DNA from: an uncultured Pseudomonadales bacterium
Lineage (GTDB): Bacteria; Pseudomonadota; Gammaproteobacteria; Pseudomonadales; Azotimanducaceae
Reading direction: 5' to 3'
Assembly: GCA_937775265.1 (NCBI GenBank)
Contig: CALKBV010000007.1
Span: 1-64,000, forward strand
DNA: 64,000 nucleotides
Within the stretch, counting starts at the first letter, position 1. Each line of letters begins with the position of its first letter. The notes under the pieces were generated by a model. It was not told where the DNA came from and ran no database searches. It saw nothing but the letters and a program-made list of their open reading frames with translations. Positions 1 through 8,653 of this stretch are shown one piece after another. Position numbers and translations under genes: made by a program.

Positions 1-267
1 GGCGAGCAAATTGTGCCACGGCAATGGATCAATGATACTCGGCACGCTGACGATCAGGCCAGGATCAACTTTGCAGAGAGTGATTATGGGGCAATGATGC
101 CTGGTGGTCATTATCGCAATCAGGTCTGGGTTGAGGATGCTGAGAAAGGCATCCTGGTGGCCATAGGAATCCATGGCCAGGTCATCTATATGAACATGCA
201 AACCCAAGTGGTGATTGTCAAACTTTCAACACATCCGAGAGCCTACAAGCGCACTATTCCAAGATAG
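1..267 (+). CDS. Serine hydrolase, beta-lactamase family (C-terminal part only)
   Basis: This is the 3' end of a gene that begins before the window: the frame is open from base 1 and stops at 265-267. The roughly 88 residues look like the C-terminus of class C beta-lactamase-related serine hydrolases, with the stretch Y-R-N-Q-x-W-V, then G-I-H-G-Q, then a hydrophobic strand ending L-S-T-H-P. In that family the G-[IV]-[HY]-G-Q motif near the end lies by the active site (third conserved box). The catalytic S-x-x-K would be upstream and is not visible. The family includes penicillin-binding-like esterases and 6-aminohexanoate-dimer hydrolases, and the substrate cannot be told from this piece. 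A second, unrelated member is encoded at 42331-43545. Confidence 0.75.
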   Translation, partial: GEQIVPRQWINDTRHADDQARINFAESDYGAMMPGGHYRNQVWVEDAEKGILVAIGIHGQVIYMNMQTQVVIVKLSTHPRAYKRTIPR

Positions 268-385
268 CTTTGTCGCGATGAGAGCGATATCCGAGGCAGT
301 TTGAAGCTGACCTGAGCCATACCGAGACTCTGACCCACTCTACCCGCCGCTCTGATTACCGGGTTATTTAAAACCCAGAGCGAGC

Positions 386-1063
386 TCAGTCGTCAAAGCC
401 TAGAAAAGAAGTAGCTTCTTCAACGCTCTTGCGTTCTGAGACTACCGCGTTGGCCGGAAAACTCTCATCCGGCCAGCCCAACGCAACAGCCTTCATAATC
501 ACCTGGTCCTCAGCAATACCTGCATGCTCGCGAACCACTGGCGACTGCATGATGCCCTGACTGTTAATCACCGCACCCAAACCACGCGACCAGGCCGCGT
601 TTACCAGTGCTGTTGTTACTGCGCCACAGTCAAAAGCAGTGTCATCGCTGTCTGCCAGCTCGCGGTCATAAGTAATAATCACACAAACAGGCGCATCAAA
701 CTGGCGGAAACCGCGCAGCACCCAATCCTGACGCCCCTCTTTATCTTCACGTGCGATACCCATGGCAGAGAATAATTGCTTGGCGACGCCAACCTGACGG
801 TCGCGATGTTGCCCTGCAAACGCTTGTCCGATGCGAAACTCACGCGAATGCGGCACACCCGCTAAATTACGTTCAGTGTTACCGGCGCGAATACGATTCA
901 AGGGTTCGCCGGAGACAACAGTAAAATTCCACGGCTGTGTGTTCATCGATGACGGAGAACGCATTGCCAATGCCAGGACTTCTTCAATCAGTGCTTTCGG
1001 CACTGGATCCGTTTTATAGCCGCGGATGCTACGGCGTCCAAGGAAGACTTCATCAAACTGCAC
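386..1063 (-). CDS. Nitroreductase family protein (FMN-dependent)
   Basis: The 225-residue protein has the hallmarks of the nitroreductase fold. It has an R-R-S-I-R motif at residues 10-14 that contacts the FMN phosphate, S-P-S-S-M-N-T-Q-P-W near residue 36-45, and near the end the G-A-V/A-L-x-A-A-x-x-x-G-L-G and A-L-G-W-P-D motifs typical of the family. Such enzymes are cytoplasmic NAD(P)H-dependent flavoproteins that reduce nitro groups, quinones or enones, often as dimers. The length matches the family norm of about 200-230. There is no operon partner: the next minus-strand gene is far away. The natural substrate is unknown. Confidence 0.88.
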   Translation of the reverse strand: MQFDEVFLGRRSIRGYKTDPVPKALIEEVLALAMRSPSSMNTQPWNFTVVSGEPLNRIRAGNTERNLAGVPHSREFRIGQAFAGQHRDRQVGVAKQLFSAMGIAREDKEGRQDWVLRGFRQFDAPVCVIITYDRELADSDDTAFDCGAVTTALVNAAWSRGLGAVINSQGIMQSPVVREHAGIAEDQVIMKAVALGWPDESFPANAVVSERKSVEEATSFLGFDD

Positions 1064-1611
1064 TTTACATCTCTCTGTGTGAATTTGTGCGTAGTTTACG
1101 GTATTTGAGAGATTGGGACAGAAACTTGAAACTGGGGGCCAGGACCAGGTGCCAGAACCAACTGACGCAGCATCGAGGCCACCTCACGTAATCCTCATCT
1201 CACGCAACCAATAATTCATTAGTCCAGCGGCGATGACTCGGTCTCTCTGGTCCACGAAGTTCACGAGCACGCTCTGTTGACCCCTATTAATCCTAAAAAA
1301 GCGCACTAATGGGTTCGGTACGAACGACAACGTTGTTTAGTTCGATGACGACCTTCATATCGGGTGACAGCAGTTCCAGCGTCCAATTCCACGCGTGACA
1401 CCCATGCGTGCCGCGCAGCGACACAGCGACACAGCGACACGAGGTCGCAGCATGTCGGTAGTCTCTGCCATACTAGCGCGAACCCTATGGTTACTCAGGT
1501 TGTTTCTAATTGAGACGACGTGCTATTTTGGTCTGAGGAAGCGACTCTCATCTCTTGCATCTCTTAGCAGTTCTTTGTTCAAACTCCTCTCGTGACTTGG
1601 AGTCAATTTAA
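1064..1611. other. Gene-poor stretch, 548 bp
   Basis: I see no intact gene here. On the minus strand about 1195-1330 there is a short coding-like stretch with rearranged frames, ending in a run resembling R-D-R-V-I-A-A-G-L-M-N-Y-W-L-R. This may be a gene remnant but I cannot name it. A three-copy 8-bp tandem lies at 1417-1440. The region separates the divergent nitroreductase and exonuclease-like genes, so promoters for both should lie here, but no strong -35/-10 pair stands out. Confidence 0.4.
1417..1440. repeat. Short tandem repeat, 3 x 8 bp
   Basis: Three exact head-to-tail copies of agcgacac (1417-1424, 1425-1432, 1433-1440) in a non-coding stretch. Its size suggests replication slippage; no function is evident. 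Confidence 0.85.
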
Positions 1612-2328
1612 ATGACGTATAGCATCATCATGCATCGCATAGTTTTCATTTTTCTCTTTTCTTCATCGATTTTCGCGGACCCGGTACCCGACTTTATAGA
1701 AGCCCTTAATTCAGCACCCTTTGCTACTTCTACTCCGGCAAACGATCCCGACGGCTGGCTAATGGCGCATGTAGATGCAGAAACCACAGGGCTCGTCCCG
1801 GGGTATCATGAAATGATCGACGTTGGCATCGTAATGACAGACCTTGAGGGGAATGAACTCGATCGTCTGTTCTTGCGCATCATGCCTAACCATCCAGACC
1901 GCGCTCAGCCGGGTGCAGTCGCGGTCAACGGGTTCTCGGTAGGACGCTGGAATGAGCTCGGCTTCAACACTCCGCTGCAAGCCGTCCGCAAGATAGTTGA
2001 TTTCCACCATCGCGTCGCCAGGAACAAGCATGTCCTTTTCGTCGGCTACAACGCCTGGTTTGATATCTCCTTTCTTGACCACCTATTTCGTGATCAAGGC
2101 AGTAGCTGGCGGGCCCTCTATCATTATTTTGTGCTTGATCTGCCGTCCATGGCCTGGTCGCTGGGGATTAAGGATCTCGCGGGCCAGGAAATGGCCGCAA
2201 AACTGGGGATAGAGCCGGAAACGACGAACCCTCTCGAACATACAGGTATAACTGGTGCGGAGTCCAACGTTAGCGCTTACCGAGCGTTGCTGCGCATAAA
2301 ATACGAAAAGTCGGGTACTTCCCAATGA
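1612..2328 (+). CDS. Exported DnaQ-like (DEDDh) 3'-5' exonuclease-fold protein, one catalytic acid missing
   Basis: The 238-residue protein starts with a hydrophobic segment (residues 9-22, ending S-I-F-A) that looks like a signal peptide, followed by an exonuclease fold. Exo I is D55-A-E57-T-T-G. Exo II is G-Y-N-A-W-F-D-I-S-F-L-D-H-L with the expected N..FD. The Exo III region has the histidine in E-H-T-G-I-T-G-A, but the acidic residue normally five positions after the histidine is glycine. Known family members (DnaQ epsilon, RNase T, ExoX) are cytoplasmic and need four acidic residues for two metal ions. Export and loss of one ligand suggest either an extracellular nuclease using another residue (an E follows two positions later) or a non-catalytic nucleic-acid binder. 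It stands alone, with a repeat copy just downstream. Confidence 0.7.
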   Translation: MTYSIIMHRIVFIFLFSSSIFADPVPDFIEALNSAPFATSTPANDPDGWLMAHVDAETTGLVPGYHEMIDVGIVMTDLEGNELDRLFLRIMPNHPDRAQPGAVAVNGFSVGRWNELGFNTPLQAVRKIVDFHHRVARNKHVLFVGYNAWFDISFLDHLFRDQGSSWRALYHYFVLDLPSMAWSLGIKDLAGQEMAAKLGIEPETTNPLEHTGITGAESNVSAYRALLRIKYEKSGTSQ

Positions 2329-2366
2329 CAGTTCAATATTGAACTCAGTCAAAGAACTCTATGATG

Positions 2367-2513
2367 CCACCAGGTCAGCCAATAAGCACAAACCCTGGCA
2401 GGGTTTAACCACTAATAGTCATACGGCTCCACTCTTTCATAAAACACGCAGGCAACCGAGCTGATTCGATACTCATACTTTCGCTCGGAAGCCCTGTTAT
2501 AATTTCTATCCTC
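2367..2513 (+). repeat. Dispersed repeat copy 1 (147 bp, IS91-like right end)
   Basis: This copy starts at the caccaggtcagcc block and ends with the constant right end (hairpin region, then ttataatttctatcctc). The hairpin is degenerate here (ctttcgctcggaag instead of ctttcgatcgaaag). It lies between the exonuclease-like gene and the adenine-deaminase-like gene, with its promoter-like end 74 bp upstream of the latter and pointing towards it. Confidence 0.85.
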
Positions 2514-2587
2514 CGGCTGAATTAAAATGAACGCCAGAGGAAGGGAAAATTCAGTCACTATCAACAAGCCACCATAGGGGAACCATC

Positions 2588-4498
2588 GTGAGCTTTGCTA
2601 TGGCCACGCCTGCTTCATTTTTCCGGGTTGCTATTCTTCTGGCAACTTTTCTGCTTACTTTGCCAGCGCCTGCTGTTTTCGCGGCTGAGTTTAGCGAAGA
2701 GGTATTGACGCGACAGGGGCTGATCAAGACGGCGCTTGCACAGGAACCCGCCGATCTATTAATTGAAGGCCCTACTGTCCTCAATGTATTCACTCAGGAA
2801 TGGCTGCCTAATCAGGATATTGTTATTCGAGACAAACGAATCGCCTGGGTCGGAGACAGCGGTACCTGGCCCGGCACCGCAGAAACCAGGATTGATGCAC
2901 GTAAGGAGTGGGCTGTACCCGGGTTCGGTGAGTCACACAAGCATATAGAAAGCAGCTACCTGACACCCGAGTACGAGGCCGCGCTGGTCATTCCACGGGG
3001 CAATACCTGGACGATGGAAGGCTCTCATGAACTGTCCAACGCGATTGGTCCCATGAACGCGGTCTTCTGGCTGATGGCAGAAAAAGCGGGCAGCCCGCTC
3101 AAGATTTTCCCATCGATAGGCTCAGCGACACCCCCTACCGCTTATGAACAGGGCGCGGGGTATTACGGCTACCAGGAAATGGAGGACTTTCTACGCTCCG
3201 ACCTTCGAGTCACGGCCCTCGGCGAGGTCATGGACTGGCCCGCGGTCAGCAATCCGGATGCTCCTGCCAGTAAGCGCATCTGGGGCATGATACAGGCCAC
3301 TTGGGATAATCGCGGCGTCGTTGAAGGTCACGGCAGCGGTCTGCGCACAGTGGATGAGATTAATGCCTTCTCTGCCTCCGGCCTGGCATCCGACCATGAG
3401 GTGAAGCTGGCTGAAGAAGGCCTTAGAAAAGTAAGACGCGGCATTTTCCTTGAACTCCGGCCCGACGCCACGCGCGCACTAATTCCCTTGTTGAACGAAC
3501 TAGGTATTTCAGACTGGAGCAACCTGTCGGTCACCACCGATGATCGAGACGTTGCCGCCACGATCGAACTGGGTGCAATGGACCATAATATTCGCAACGC
3601 GATCGAAGCTGGGGCACCGATAGAAGCGGCCTATATGATGGGAAGCTACAATACCGCGAGGCATTTTCACGTCGAACACCTGGTCGGCTCTATCGCACCA
3701 GGTCGATACGCCGATGTTGTCCTGCTGAACGACCCAAAAACGGTGTCTATTACCCGTGTAATCGCCAACGGCAAACTCGTCTCCAAGGGCAATAAGTATC
3801 TTCCCGAAGTGGTATCTGTTGACTACCCGGACTGGGCCAGAAACACAATGAACGTCGGGCGGCAGATGATCGCAGAAGATTTTGTCATTGCTGCACCGCC
3901 GGGGCGTGACCAGGTGAACGTCGCCCTGATTCGGCCTTTCTACTTCGAACCTGATTTTATGAAGGATGTACTCTCCGTGACTGATGGTCGCGTGGAGGGA
4001 GATGCCACGAGGGCAATCTCAAAGGTCGCCGTCGTCGATCGTTATAGCGGTAAAGGCGCCGTATCCAAAATGTTCTGGCGCGATGTCGGACCGATAACGC
4101 CAGGTTCTGCTCTTGCCAGCTCCCAGATGCATGACATCCATAACATCTGGACCGTGGGCAATGATGATACTGCGATGGCACTGGCGGTAAATACGGTAGC
4201 CAATCAGCATGGTGGCTGGGCGCTGGTCAGTCAGGGCAAAGTTGTAGCGACTGTTGAACTGGACATCGCCGGCCTGATGACCGCCAGACCGGTTGACGAA
4301 GTAGCCGCTGAGGTAGAGTCAATGCTTGATGCTGCCGACGAGATGGAGTGGATTGGCGCTCCCGGCCTGCCGGAAAGAATGCGGTTCGCCTTTCTCACAG
4401 CGTCTCCCTGGAGATGGCAACTGGTAGCACCCTATGAAAGCAATCCCGTTGGCTTTGTCAATGTCACCAACGGCGAAACACATCCGGTCGTGTGGTAG
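2588..4498 (+). CDS. Adenine deaminase-like amidohydrolase, exported
   Basis: The 636-residue protein has a signal peptide (residues 1-32, ending P-A-V-F-A) and then the two-domain layout of bacterial adenine deaminase: an amidohydrolase barrel and a C-terminal adenine deaminase domain from about residue 450. Metal-binding positions of the AdeC family can be followed: H117-K-H119-I-E-S-S, S-H147-E148, G-E213-V-M, G-H248-G, D-H270-E and T-D-D319-R. Known AdeC proteins are cytoplasmic and turn adenine into hypoxanthine, so the signal peptide is odd and implies a periplasmic enzyme with another substrate. The GTG start at 2588 is chosen because it gives a complete signal peptide; an ATG 12 bp later is possible. 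The stop overlaps the next gene by 7 bp, indicating translational coupling. Confidence 0.8.
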   Translation: MSFAMATPASFFRVAILLATFLLTLPAPAVFAAEFSEEVLTRQGLIKTALAQEPADLLIEGPTVLNVFTQEWLPNQDIVIRDKRIAWVGDSGTWPGTAETRIDARKEWAVPGFGESHKHIESSYLTPEYEAALVIPRGNTWTMEGSHELSNAIGPMNAVFWLMAEKAGSPLKIFPSIGSATPPTAYEQGAGYYGYQEMEDFLRSDLRVTALGEVMDWPAVSNPDAPASKRIWGMIQATWDNRGVVEGHGSGLRTVDEINAFSASGLASDHEVKLAEEGLRKVRRGIFLELRPDATRALIPLLNELGISDWSNLSVTTDDRDVAATIELGAMDHNIRNAIEAGAPIEAAYMMGSYNTARHFHVEHLVGSIAPGRYADVVLLNDPKTVSITRVIANGKLVSKGNKYLPEVVSVDYPDWARNTMNVGRQMIAEDFVIAAPPGRDQVNVALIRPFYFEPDFMKDVLSVTDGRVEGDATRAISKVAVVDRYSGKGAVSKMFWRDVGPITPGSALASSQMHDIHNIWTVGNDDTAMALAVNTVANQHGGWALVSQGKVVATVELDIAGLMTARPVDEVAAEVESMLDAADEMEWIGAPGLPERMRFAFLTASPWRWQLVAPYESNPVGFVNVTNGETHPVVW

Positions 4499-5682
4499 CG
4501 ATCACCCGGAGACCGAAGTCGGCAGCAGATGAATTCGGCTGGCTAGCCGTGTTGTGCCTGCTGGTCTGCTCGTCAGGTCAGGCGCACCTGCTGAACATGA
4601 CCGAGGCGATCGCTGAAATCGATCAGAGCGGTCACATCAGCGTCACGATACAGCTGGATCTGCTCGCAGAACTTGGTTCAGCAGAAGCTTATTTCGCTGC
4701 CTCTTTGTCAGACTCTCAGCAGGCACCCGAGGCCGAGATGTTCAAGAAGCTGGCGGGCGCAATCGAGGCCTACCAGGAAGATTCACGCATCGACCTGCGA
4801 GTCACCAACGTGCAATGGCCTGCCGGTTATGACCTAGGAGATTATAAGAGCCAGATTGTCTGGCCCAAAACGACGGTGAAGCTCACGGGCCAGCTGAATT
4901 CCAACGCTCCTCTCGCTATTCGCTTCACGTCAGCCTTTATCTTTGAAGAACCTGTCGCGCTGACCATACGCTCGTCCGTCACCGGAAAAAGAAAGAGCCG
5001 GTGGTTGGTCGCGGGGCAGACGAGTCCTCGATTTGACCCTGGCAATCTTGAGATAGAAGCCACCAATATCTCCCTGGAAGGCGCAGTTCGACAAGGCGCA
5101 GATTTTGCCGCACATGGGTTCCGTCATATCGTTATCGGTGGCTGGGACCACCTGCTATTCCTTCTGGCACTGTGTCTTTCTGCCAGAAGCGCATGGCAAC
5201 TGATCATACGGATCAGCCTGTTCACACTGGCGCACACTGTGACACTTGCAATGGCGTCATACCGGCTGATCGAGCTTAACGCTTACTGGGTTGAACTCGC
5301 GATTATCGGATCTATCGTTTTTGTGGCGTTCAATAGCCTGTGGCAAATTTACAGTCCCTGGAATACTTTGCGCCATAGTGATACTGAGCTCTCCCCGGGG
5401 TTGTTTGACGCCGCCGCAGTCTGGATATTCTTATTTGGACTGCTGCACGGCCTCGGTTTTGCTTCCAGCCTGCAGGCTCTCGAGATACCCACCGACCGCT
5501 TCCTGATCAGCCTGCTGGGATTCAACCTGGGTGTTGAGATCGCGCAAATCGGGTTTGTTCTGGTCGTCGTGGGTATCTTCGCAGTGCTGGATCGACAGCG
5601 CGCTGCTCAAGCGATCAGGCGGGTGTTGACCTGGCTCACTGCACTGGTCGCCTGCAGCTGGCTCGTCATGCTAGCGGTGTAG
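4492..5682 (+). CDS. HupE/UreJ-2-like membrane protein
   Basis: The 396-residue protein has an N-terminal signal/anchor (residues 15-31), a roughly 170-residue extracytoplasmic beta-rich part, and then a multi-spanning membrane domain opening with G-F-x-H-I-V-I-G-G-W-D-H-L-L-F-L-L-A-L. That segment is the signature of the HupE/UreJ_2 family, whose histidines and aspartate are thought to bind nickel or cobalt. Further conserved pieces are F-T-L-A-H-T-V-T-L and G-L-L-H-G-L-G-F-A. Its GTG start lies inside the preceding gene, so the two are made together. The link to an exported metal-dependent amidohydrolase suggests, as inference, that it supplies metal or accompanies the enzyme's maturation. 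Confidence 0.82.
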   Translation: MVAITRRPKSAADEFGWLAVLCLLVCSSGQAHLLNMTEAIAEIDQSGHISVTIQLDLLAELGSAEAYFAASLSDSQQAPEAEMFKKLAGAIEAYQEDSRIDLRVTNVQWPAGYDLGDYKSQIVWPKTTVKLTGQLNSNAPLAIRFTSAFIFEEPVALTIRSSVTGKRKSRWLVAGQTSPRFDPGNLEIEATNISLEGAVRQGADFAAHGFRHIVIGGWDHLLFLLALCLSARSAWQLIIRISLFTLAHTVTLAMASYRLIELNAYWVELAIIGSIVFVAFNSLWQIYSPWNTLRHSDTELSPGLFDAAAVWIFLFGLLHGLGFASSLQALEIPTDRFLISLLGFNLGVEIAQIGFVLVVVGIFAVLDRQRAAQAIRRVLTWLTALVACSWLVMLAV

Positions 5683-5703
5683 TTCCGACCACTGCGCAGA
5701 GCA

Positions 5704-5910
5704 TCACAGATTCAATAGCCCAGCCTCAAATTCTCCGATGGTGTCACTGGCATCCTCACAACCGACGGAGACACGAATCAAATTATCCCGCCATGGCTGC
5801 GGGTAAACTAAAGTAAACACGTCGCCAAGACTCACGCCAATTCCAAACAACTTGTTACTATTTGCGAACTGACTCATCTTGTCGGCTCCCCCTTTTATCC
5901 TGAAGCTCAC
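5704..5910 (-). pseudogene. C-terminal fragment of a Cys/Met-metabolism PLP enzyme
   Basis: The 68 residues match only the extreme C-terminus of trans-sulfuration enzymes (cystathionine gamma-synthase / methionine gamma-lyase family). The order is V-S-F-x-I-K-G-G, then L-F-G-I-G-V-S-L-G-D-V-x-T-L-V-Y-P, then N-L-I-R-V-S-V-G-C-E-D, then the final helix. The PLP lysine and the whole large domain are missing. The truncated 5' side faces, head to head, another truncated gene (5991-6269), so a single deletion between two divergent genes could explain both. It should be non-functional. Confidence 0.8.
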
Positions 5911-5990
5911 AAAGCCTCCTGATCAATGTCACGAACATCGATACCTCAATCCTCATAGCAGGGTAATCCTGTTCGAAAAATAACCTCCTT

Positions 5991-6269
5991 ATGACGAGCA
6001 GGTCATTGGTCACAATGACGTGTTCGCCCGATTTCGCCGAAATCATGATCGCGATCGCTACGGCAGACATTCCTGATTATGATCTGGAATCGACCTTTCC
6101 CAACGATCTTGGTGAGGCATTACCGGTAGTGGAACTAAATGACGAGCTGAATGAATCGCTCGGCCGTGATTTTGTCGATGTATTTGTTTCCGTTAAGCGC
6201 GCGAAACTTCGCGACTACATGAAGATGATGACACAATGGGAAGTTGGTTACCTTGGAAGTGCATTATGA
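5991..6269 (+). pseudogene. C-terminal fragment of a glutamine synthetase-like enzyme (PuuA type)
   Basis: From about residue 28 (D-Y-D-L-E-S-T-F-P-N-D-L-G-E-A-L) the 92-residue frame resembles the last 65 residues of glutamine synthetase family proteins, including the segment L-G-R-D-F-V-D-V-F-V-S-V-K-R and the closing T-Q-W-E. The ATP- and glutamate-binding domain is absent. Its stop overlaps the start of the PuuB-like oxidase as ATGA, the arrangement of a puuA-puuB pair (gamma-glutamylputrescine synthetase and oxidase). The residues before position 28 do not fit the family and may belong to the deletion junction. Confidence 0.72.
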
Positions 6270-7573
6270 GCGAAAGAAGAGGAGGCGGAAATCCGAAAAC
6301 CGGATTTGATGAATCCTGGTACTACGACACGGCGCATGGTGGCCACGACTATCCTGCCCTGGATGGTTCAACGGATGCAGATGTTTGTGTTGTTGGCGGC
6401 GGCTACACTGGCCTGTCCGCAGCCATAGAACTCGCACGTAAGGGATATTCCGTTGTTCTGCTTGAGGGTTATAAAATAGGATCCGGAGCATCCGGTCGCA
6501 ACGGCGGCGTGTTCGGTACAGGTCAGCGCAAGGATCAGGACGAGCTGGAGTCCTGGCTCGGCATGGATGACGCGCGCAAGATGTGGCAGATCGCCTGTGA
6601 TGCCAATCAGCTGGTCCGGGACAGGGTCGCCGAATTCAATATCGACTGTGATCTGAAAGATGGCGAACTCACGCTCGCGCACCGGGAGCGACATGAGGGC
6701 CCGCTCTGGGATTATGCCGAACACCTGGAAAAGAACTACGGCTACACAGCCAAACGCATCGTCAGCCGTGATGAAGCAGCCGAGATGCTCGGTGTCGAAA
6801 CCCTTTACGGTGGTTACCTCGACACTTGCGCCGGACATATCCATCCCTTGAATCTGACCCTTGGCCTGGCCCGGGCAGCCTCAGAACTTGGCGTGAAAAT
6901 TTTCGAAGAAACGCTGGCAGGCGGGATTCAGAAACGCAATGACGGCGTTACTGTCAAGACAGCAACGGGTAACGTGCAGGCTAAGTATCTGGTGATCGCC
7001 TGCAACGGATATCTGAATGGATTTCACAAAACACCGGACAATTACCAGATGCCGATCAACAACTTTATCCTGGCAACCGAACCACTCGGAGAAGAACGCG
7101 GTCGCCAGATTAATCGTGATGATGTGTCCGTGGTCGACACTCGCTTTGTCGTTAACTTCTTTCACAATACGCCGGACCATCGGCTGATTTTTGGTGGCGG
7201 TGAGAATTACAGCTCAAATTTCCCCCGTGACATCAAACAGTTTGTCCGCAAAAACATGCTGAAGATTTATCCGAATCTCGCCGACGTCAAAATAGACTAT
7301 GGCTGGGGCGGCACACTCGCCATTACCATGCGGCGCATGCCGCACTTTGGACGAGATGGCAACCACATCTACTGGGCGCAGGGATACTCAGGTCACGGCA
7401 TCGCCATGGCTAATATGGGTGGCAAGATGGTTGCCGATGCCATCATGGGTCAGGACGAGCGCTTTGACCTGTTCGCAAATCTGACGCACTTCCCATTCCC
7501 TGGCGGTCGCTTGCTCAGGTGGCCAGCGCTTGTCGCTGGGATGATGTATTATTCAATGCTGGATCGATTCTAG
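6266..7573 (+). CDS. FAD-dependent amine oxidoreductase, gamma-glutamylputrescine oxidase-like
   Basis: This is a 435-residue DAO-fold flavoprotein. The Rossmann motif D-V-C-V-V-G-G-G-Y-T-G-L-S-A-A-I-E-L-A lies near residues 36-54. It is followed by G-S-G-A-S-G-R-N-G-G (FAD pyrophosphate contact) and a late G-Y-S-G-H-G-I motif that closes the FAD site. The order and length match PuuB-type oxidases, which oxidise gamma-glutamylputrescine or other secondary amines and release hydrogen peroxide. The start is placed at 6266 because its ATG overlaps the stop of the upstream glutamine-synthetase remnant (ATGA); an in-frame start at 6236 would add ten residues unlike the family. With the synthetase truncated, the putrescine pathway is probably broken here unless a complete copy exists elsewhere. 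Confidence 0.85.
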   Translation: MSERRGGGNPKTGFDESWYYDTAHGGHDYPALDGSTDADVCVVGGGYTGLSAAIELARKGYSVVLLEGYKIGSGASGRNGGVFGTGQRKDQDELESWLGMDDARKMWQIACDANQLVRDRVAEFNIDCDLKDGELTLAHRERHEGPLWDYAEHLEKNYGYTAKRIVSRDEAAEMLGVETLYGGYLDTCAGHIHPLNLTLGLARAASELGVKIFEETLAGGIQKRNDGVTVKTATGNVQAKYLVIACNGYLNGFHKTPDNYQMPINNFILATEPLGEERGRQINRDDVSVVDTRFVVNFFHNTPDHRLIFGGGENYSSNFPRDIKQFVRKNMLKIYPNLADVKIDYGWGGTLAITMRRMPHFGRDGNHIYWAQGYSGHGIAMANMGGKMVADAIMGQDERFDLFANLTHFPFPGGRLLRWPALVAGMMYYSMLDRF

Positions 7574-7582
7574 TGATGGTAG

Positions 7583-7598
7583 CCCTCTGTTAGGAGGG
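7583..7598 (+). terminator. Weak stem-loop after the oxidase gene
   Basis: A 5-bp stem ccctc/gaggg with a 6-nt loop lies 10 bp after the oxidase stop. There is no clear T-run, so it may only stabilise the mRNA end. Confidence 0.3.
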
Positions 7599-7657
7599 GG
7601 TGTCTATATCTTCTAACCGCGCTAATCTAACCTTAAGTCTCAAGAGGATTGAGATGA

Positions 7658-7864
7658 ATGTTTTTGAAGGTATGCCCGAATGGTAACGCCCAGTTACCGT
7701 TTGCGTTCTCTAATTCATTGACCTGTAAACAGTGTGGTTCAGAGATCGAGGTGGAGCTAGAGGTGTTTCCGGGAGCGCGCTTAGTCTTCCCCATAGTGCT
7801 CTTTACCATGCTGTTCACCAACATTCACCGCGATAGAGGGGTTGGGTGCTGCCAAATAAACTAA
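7658..7864 (+). CDS. Small hypothetical protein with zinc-ribbon-like cysteines and one hydrophobic segment
   Basis: The 68 residues include C-P-N-G near the start, C-K-Q-C-G about 18 residues later, and a hydrophobic stretch (L-V-F-P-I-V-L-F-T-M-L-F). This resembles the N-terminal half of small membrane proteins with a C-x2-C pair, but the first pair is incomplete (C-P-N-G instead of C-P-x-C). The tail looks random, so it may be a truncated gene. The rest of the 7574-7955 gap holds nothing I recognise. Confidence 0.3.
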   Translation: MFLKVCPNGNAQLPFAFSNSLTCKQCGSEIEVELEVFPGARLVFPIVLFTMLFTNIHRDRGVGCCQIN

Positions 7865-7955
7865 CAAAAATTGATTGGCCATCAGCAACTAGCACGTTTG
7901 GAGGTTGTTCAACCTAGTAGTTTAGAATGTTCTTCCCCCGAGTAGGAACCAGCAG

Positions 7956-8600
7956 ATGAAAACAAGCGACGGTTCAAAACATACTGGCCTTAGTAATTTG
8001 TCGAGAAAAAGCATTGATGTCGCTAAATACTACGATGATTGGGCTTCTGACTATGATAAATCCCTTGCTGACTGGCGGTACGATGCACCCGATAAAATAG
8101 CGTCAATAGTTCGCGCAAATCTCACGCAGGAGTCCAGGATTCTGGATGCAGGATGTGGCACCGGCCTATGTGGGAAAGCCCTGGTTACTAGCGGTTTCAC
8201 TTCCATCGATGGGATTGATGTATCTCAACGTTCCCTTGAAGTAGCAAGAGGAACCAATGCGTACGAGAACTTGCGTGCCATCGATATGCAAGCACTACCC
8301 TTGCCTATTTCAGATGATCAGTACGATGGACTTGCCTGTGTCGGCGTGCTGACATACCTCACCGATAGCGTTGGTACACTTCGAGAATTCAGTCGAGTTG
8401 TCAAACCCGGTGGAATTGTCGCAATAACCCAGCGCAATGACTTGTTCGCAGAGCGAGGTTTCCCAGACATACTTAGCGAACTGGTCAATGAAGGGGTGAT
8501 TGCAAGAGTACATACCTCTGAACCACTCTCCTATCTACCAGAAAACGAAGAGTTTACTGACCAGATTCTTGTTCGCTACATTGACTATACGGTTGTCTAA
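7956..8600 (+). CDS. Class I SAM-dependent methyltransferase
   Basis: The 214-residue protein has the Rossmann-type methyltransferase motifs in order: Y-Y-D-D-W-A-x-D-Y-D near residue 25, motif I I-L-D-A-G-C-G-T-G-L near residue 63, an acidic end to strand 2 (G-I-D-V-S), and a late V-V-K-P-G-G. These bind S-adenosylmethionine. The family covers small-molecule methyltransferases such as those acting on quinone precursors or polyketides, and the substrate cannot be inferred. It stands alone between two degraded regions. Confidence 0.85.
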   Translation: MKTSDGSKHTGLSNLSRKSIDVAKYYDDWASDYDKSLADWRYDAPDKIASIVRANLTQESRILDAGCGTGLCGKALVTSGFTSIDGIDVSQRSLEVARGTNAYENLRAIDMQALPLPISDDQYDGLACVGVLTYLTDSVGTLREFSRVVKPGGIVAITQRNDLFAERGFPDILSELVNEGVIARVHTSEPLSYLPENEEFTDQILVRYIDYTVV

Positions 8601-8653
8601 TCTGCGCGTTAAAACAAACGGTCTGGCAGGACTGTAGACAAGTCAGTCTCCTG

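Noticed and set aside
1395..1595. 66-codon frame in the gap before the exonuclease-like gene
   Set aside because: Composition is low-complexity (S/L/R-rich), no family pattern, and it spans the short tandem repeat.
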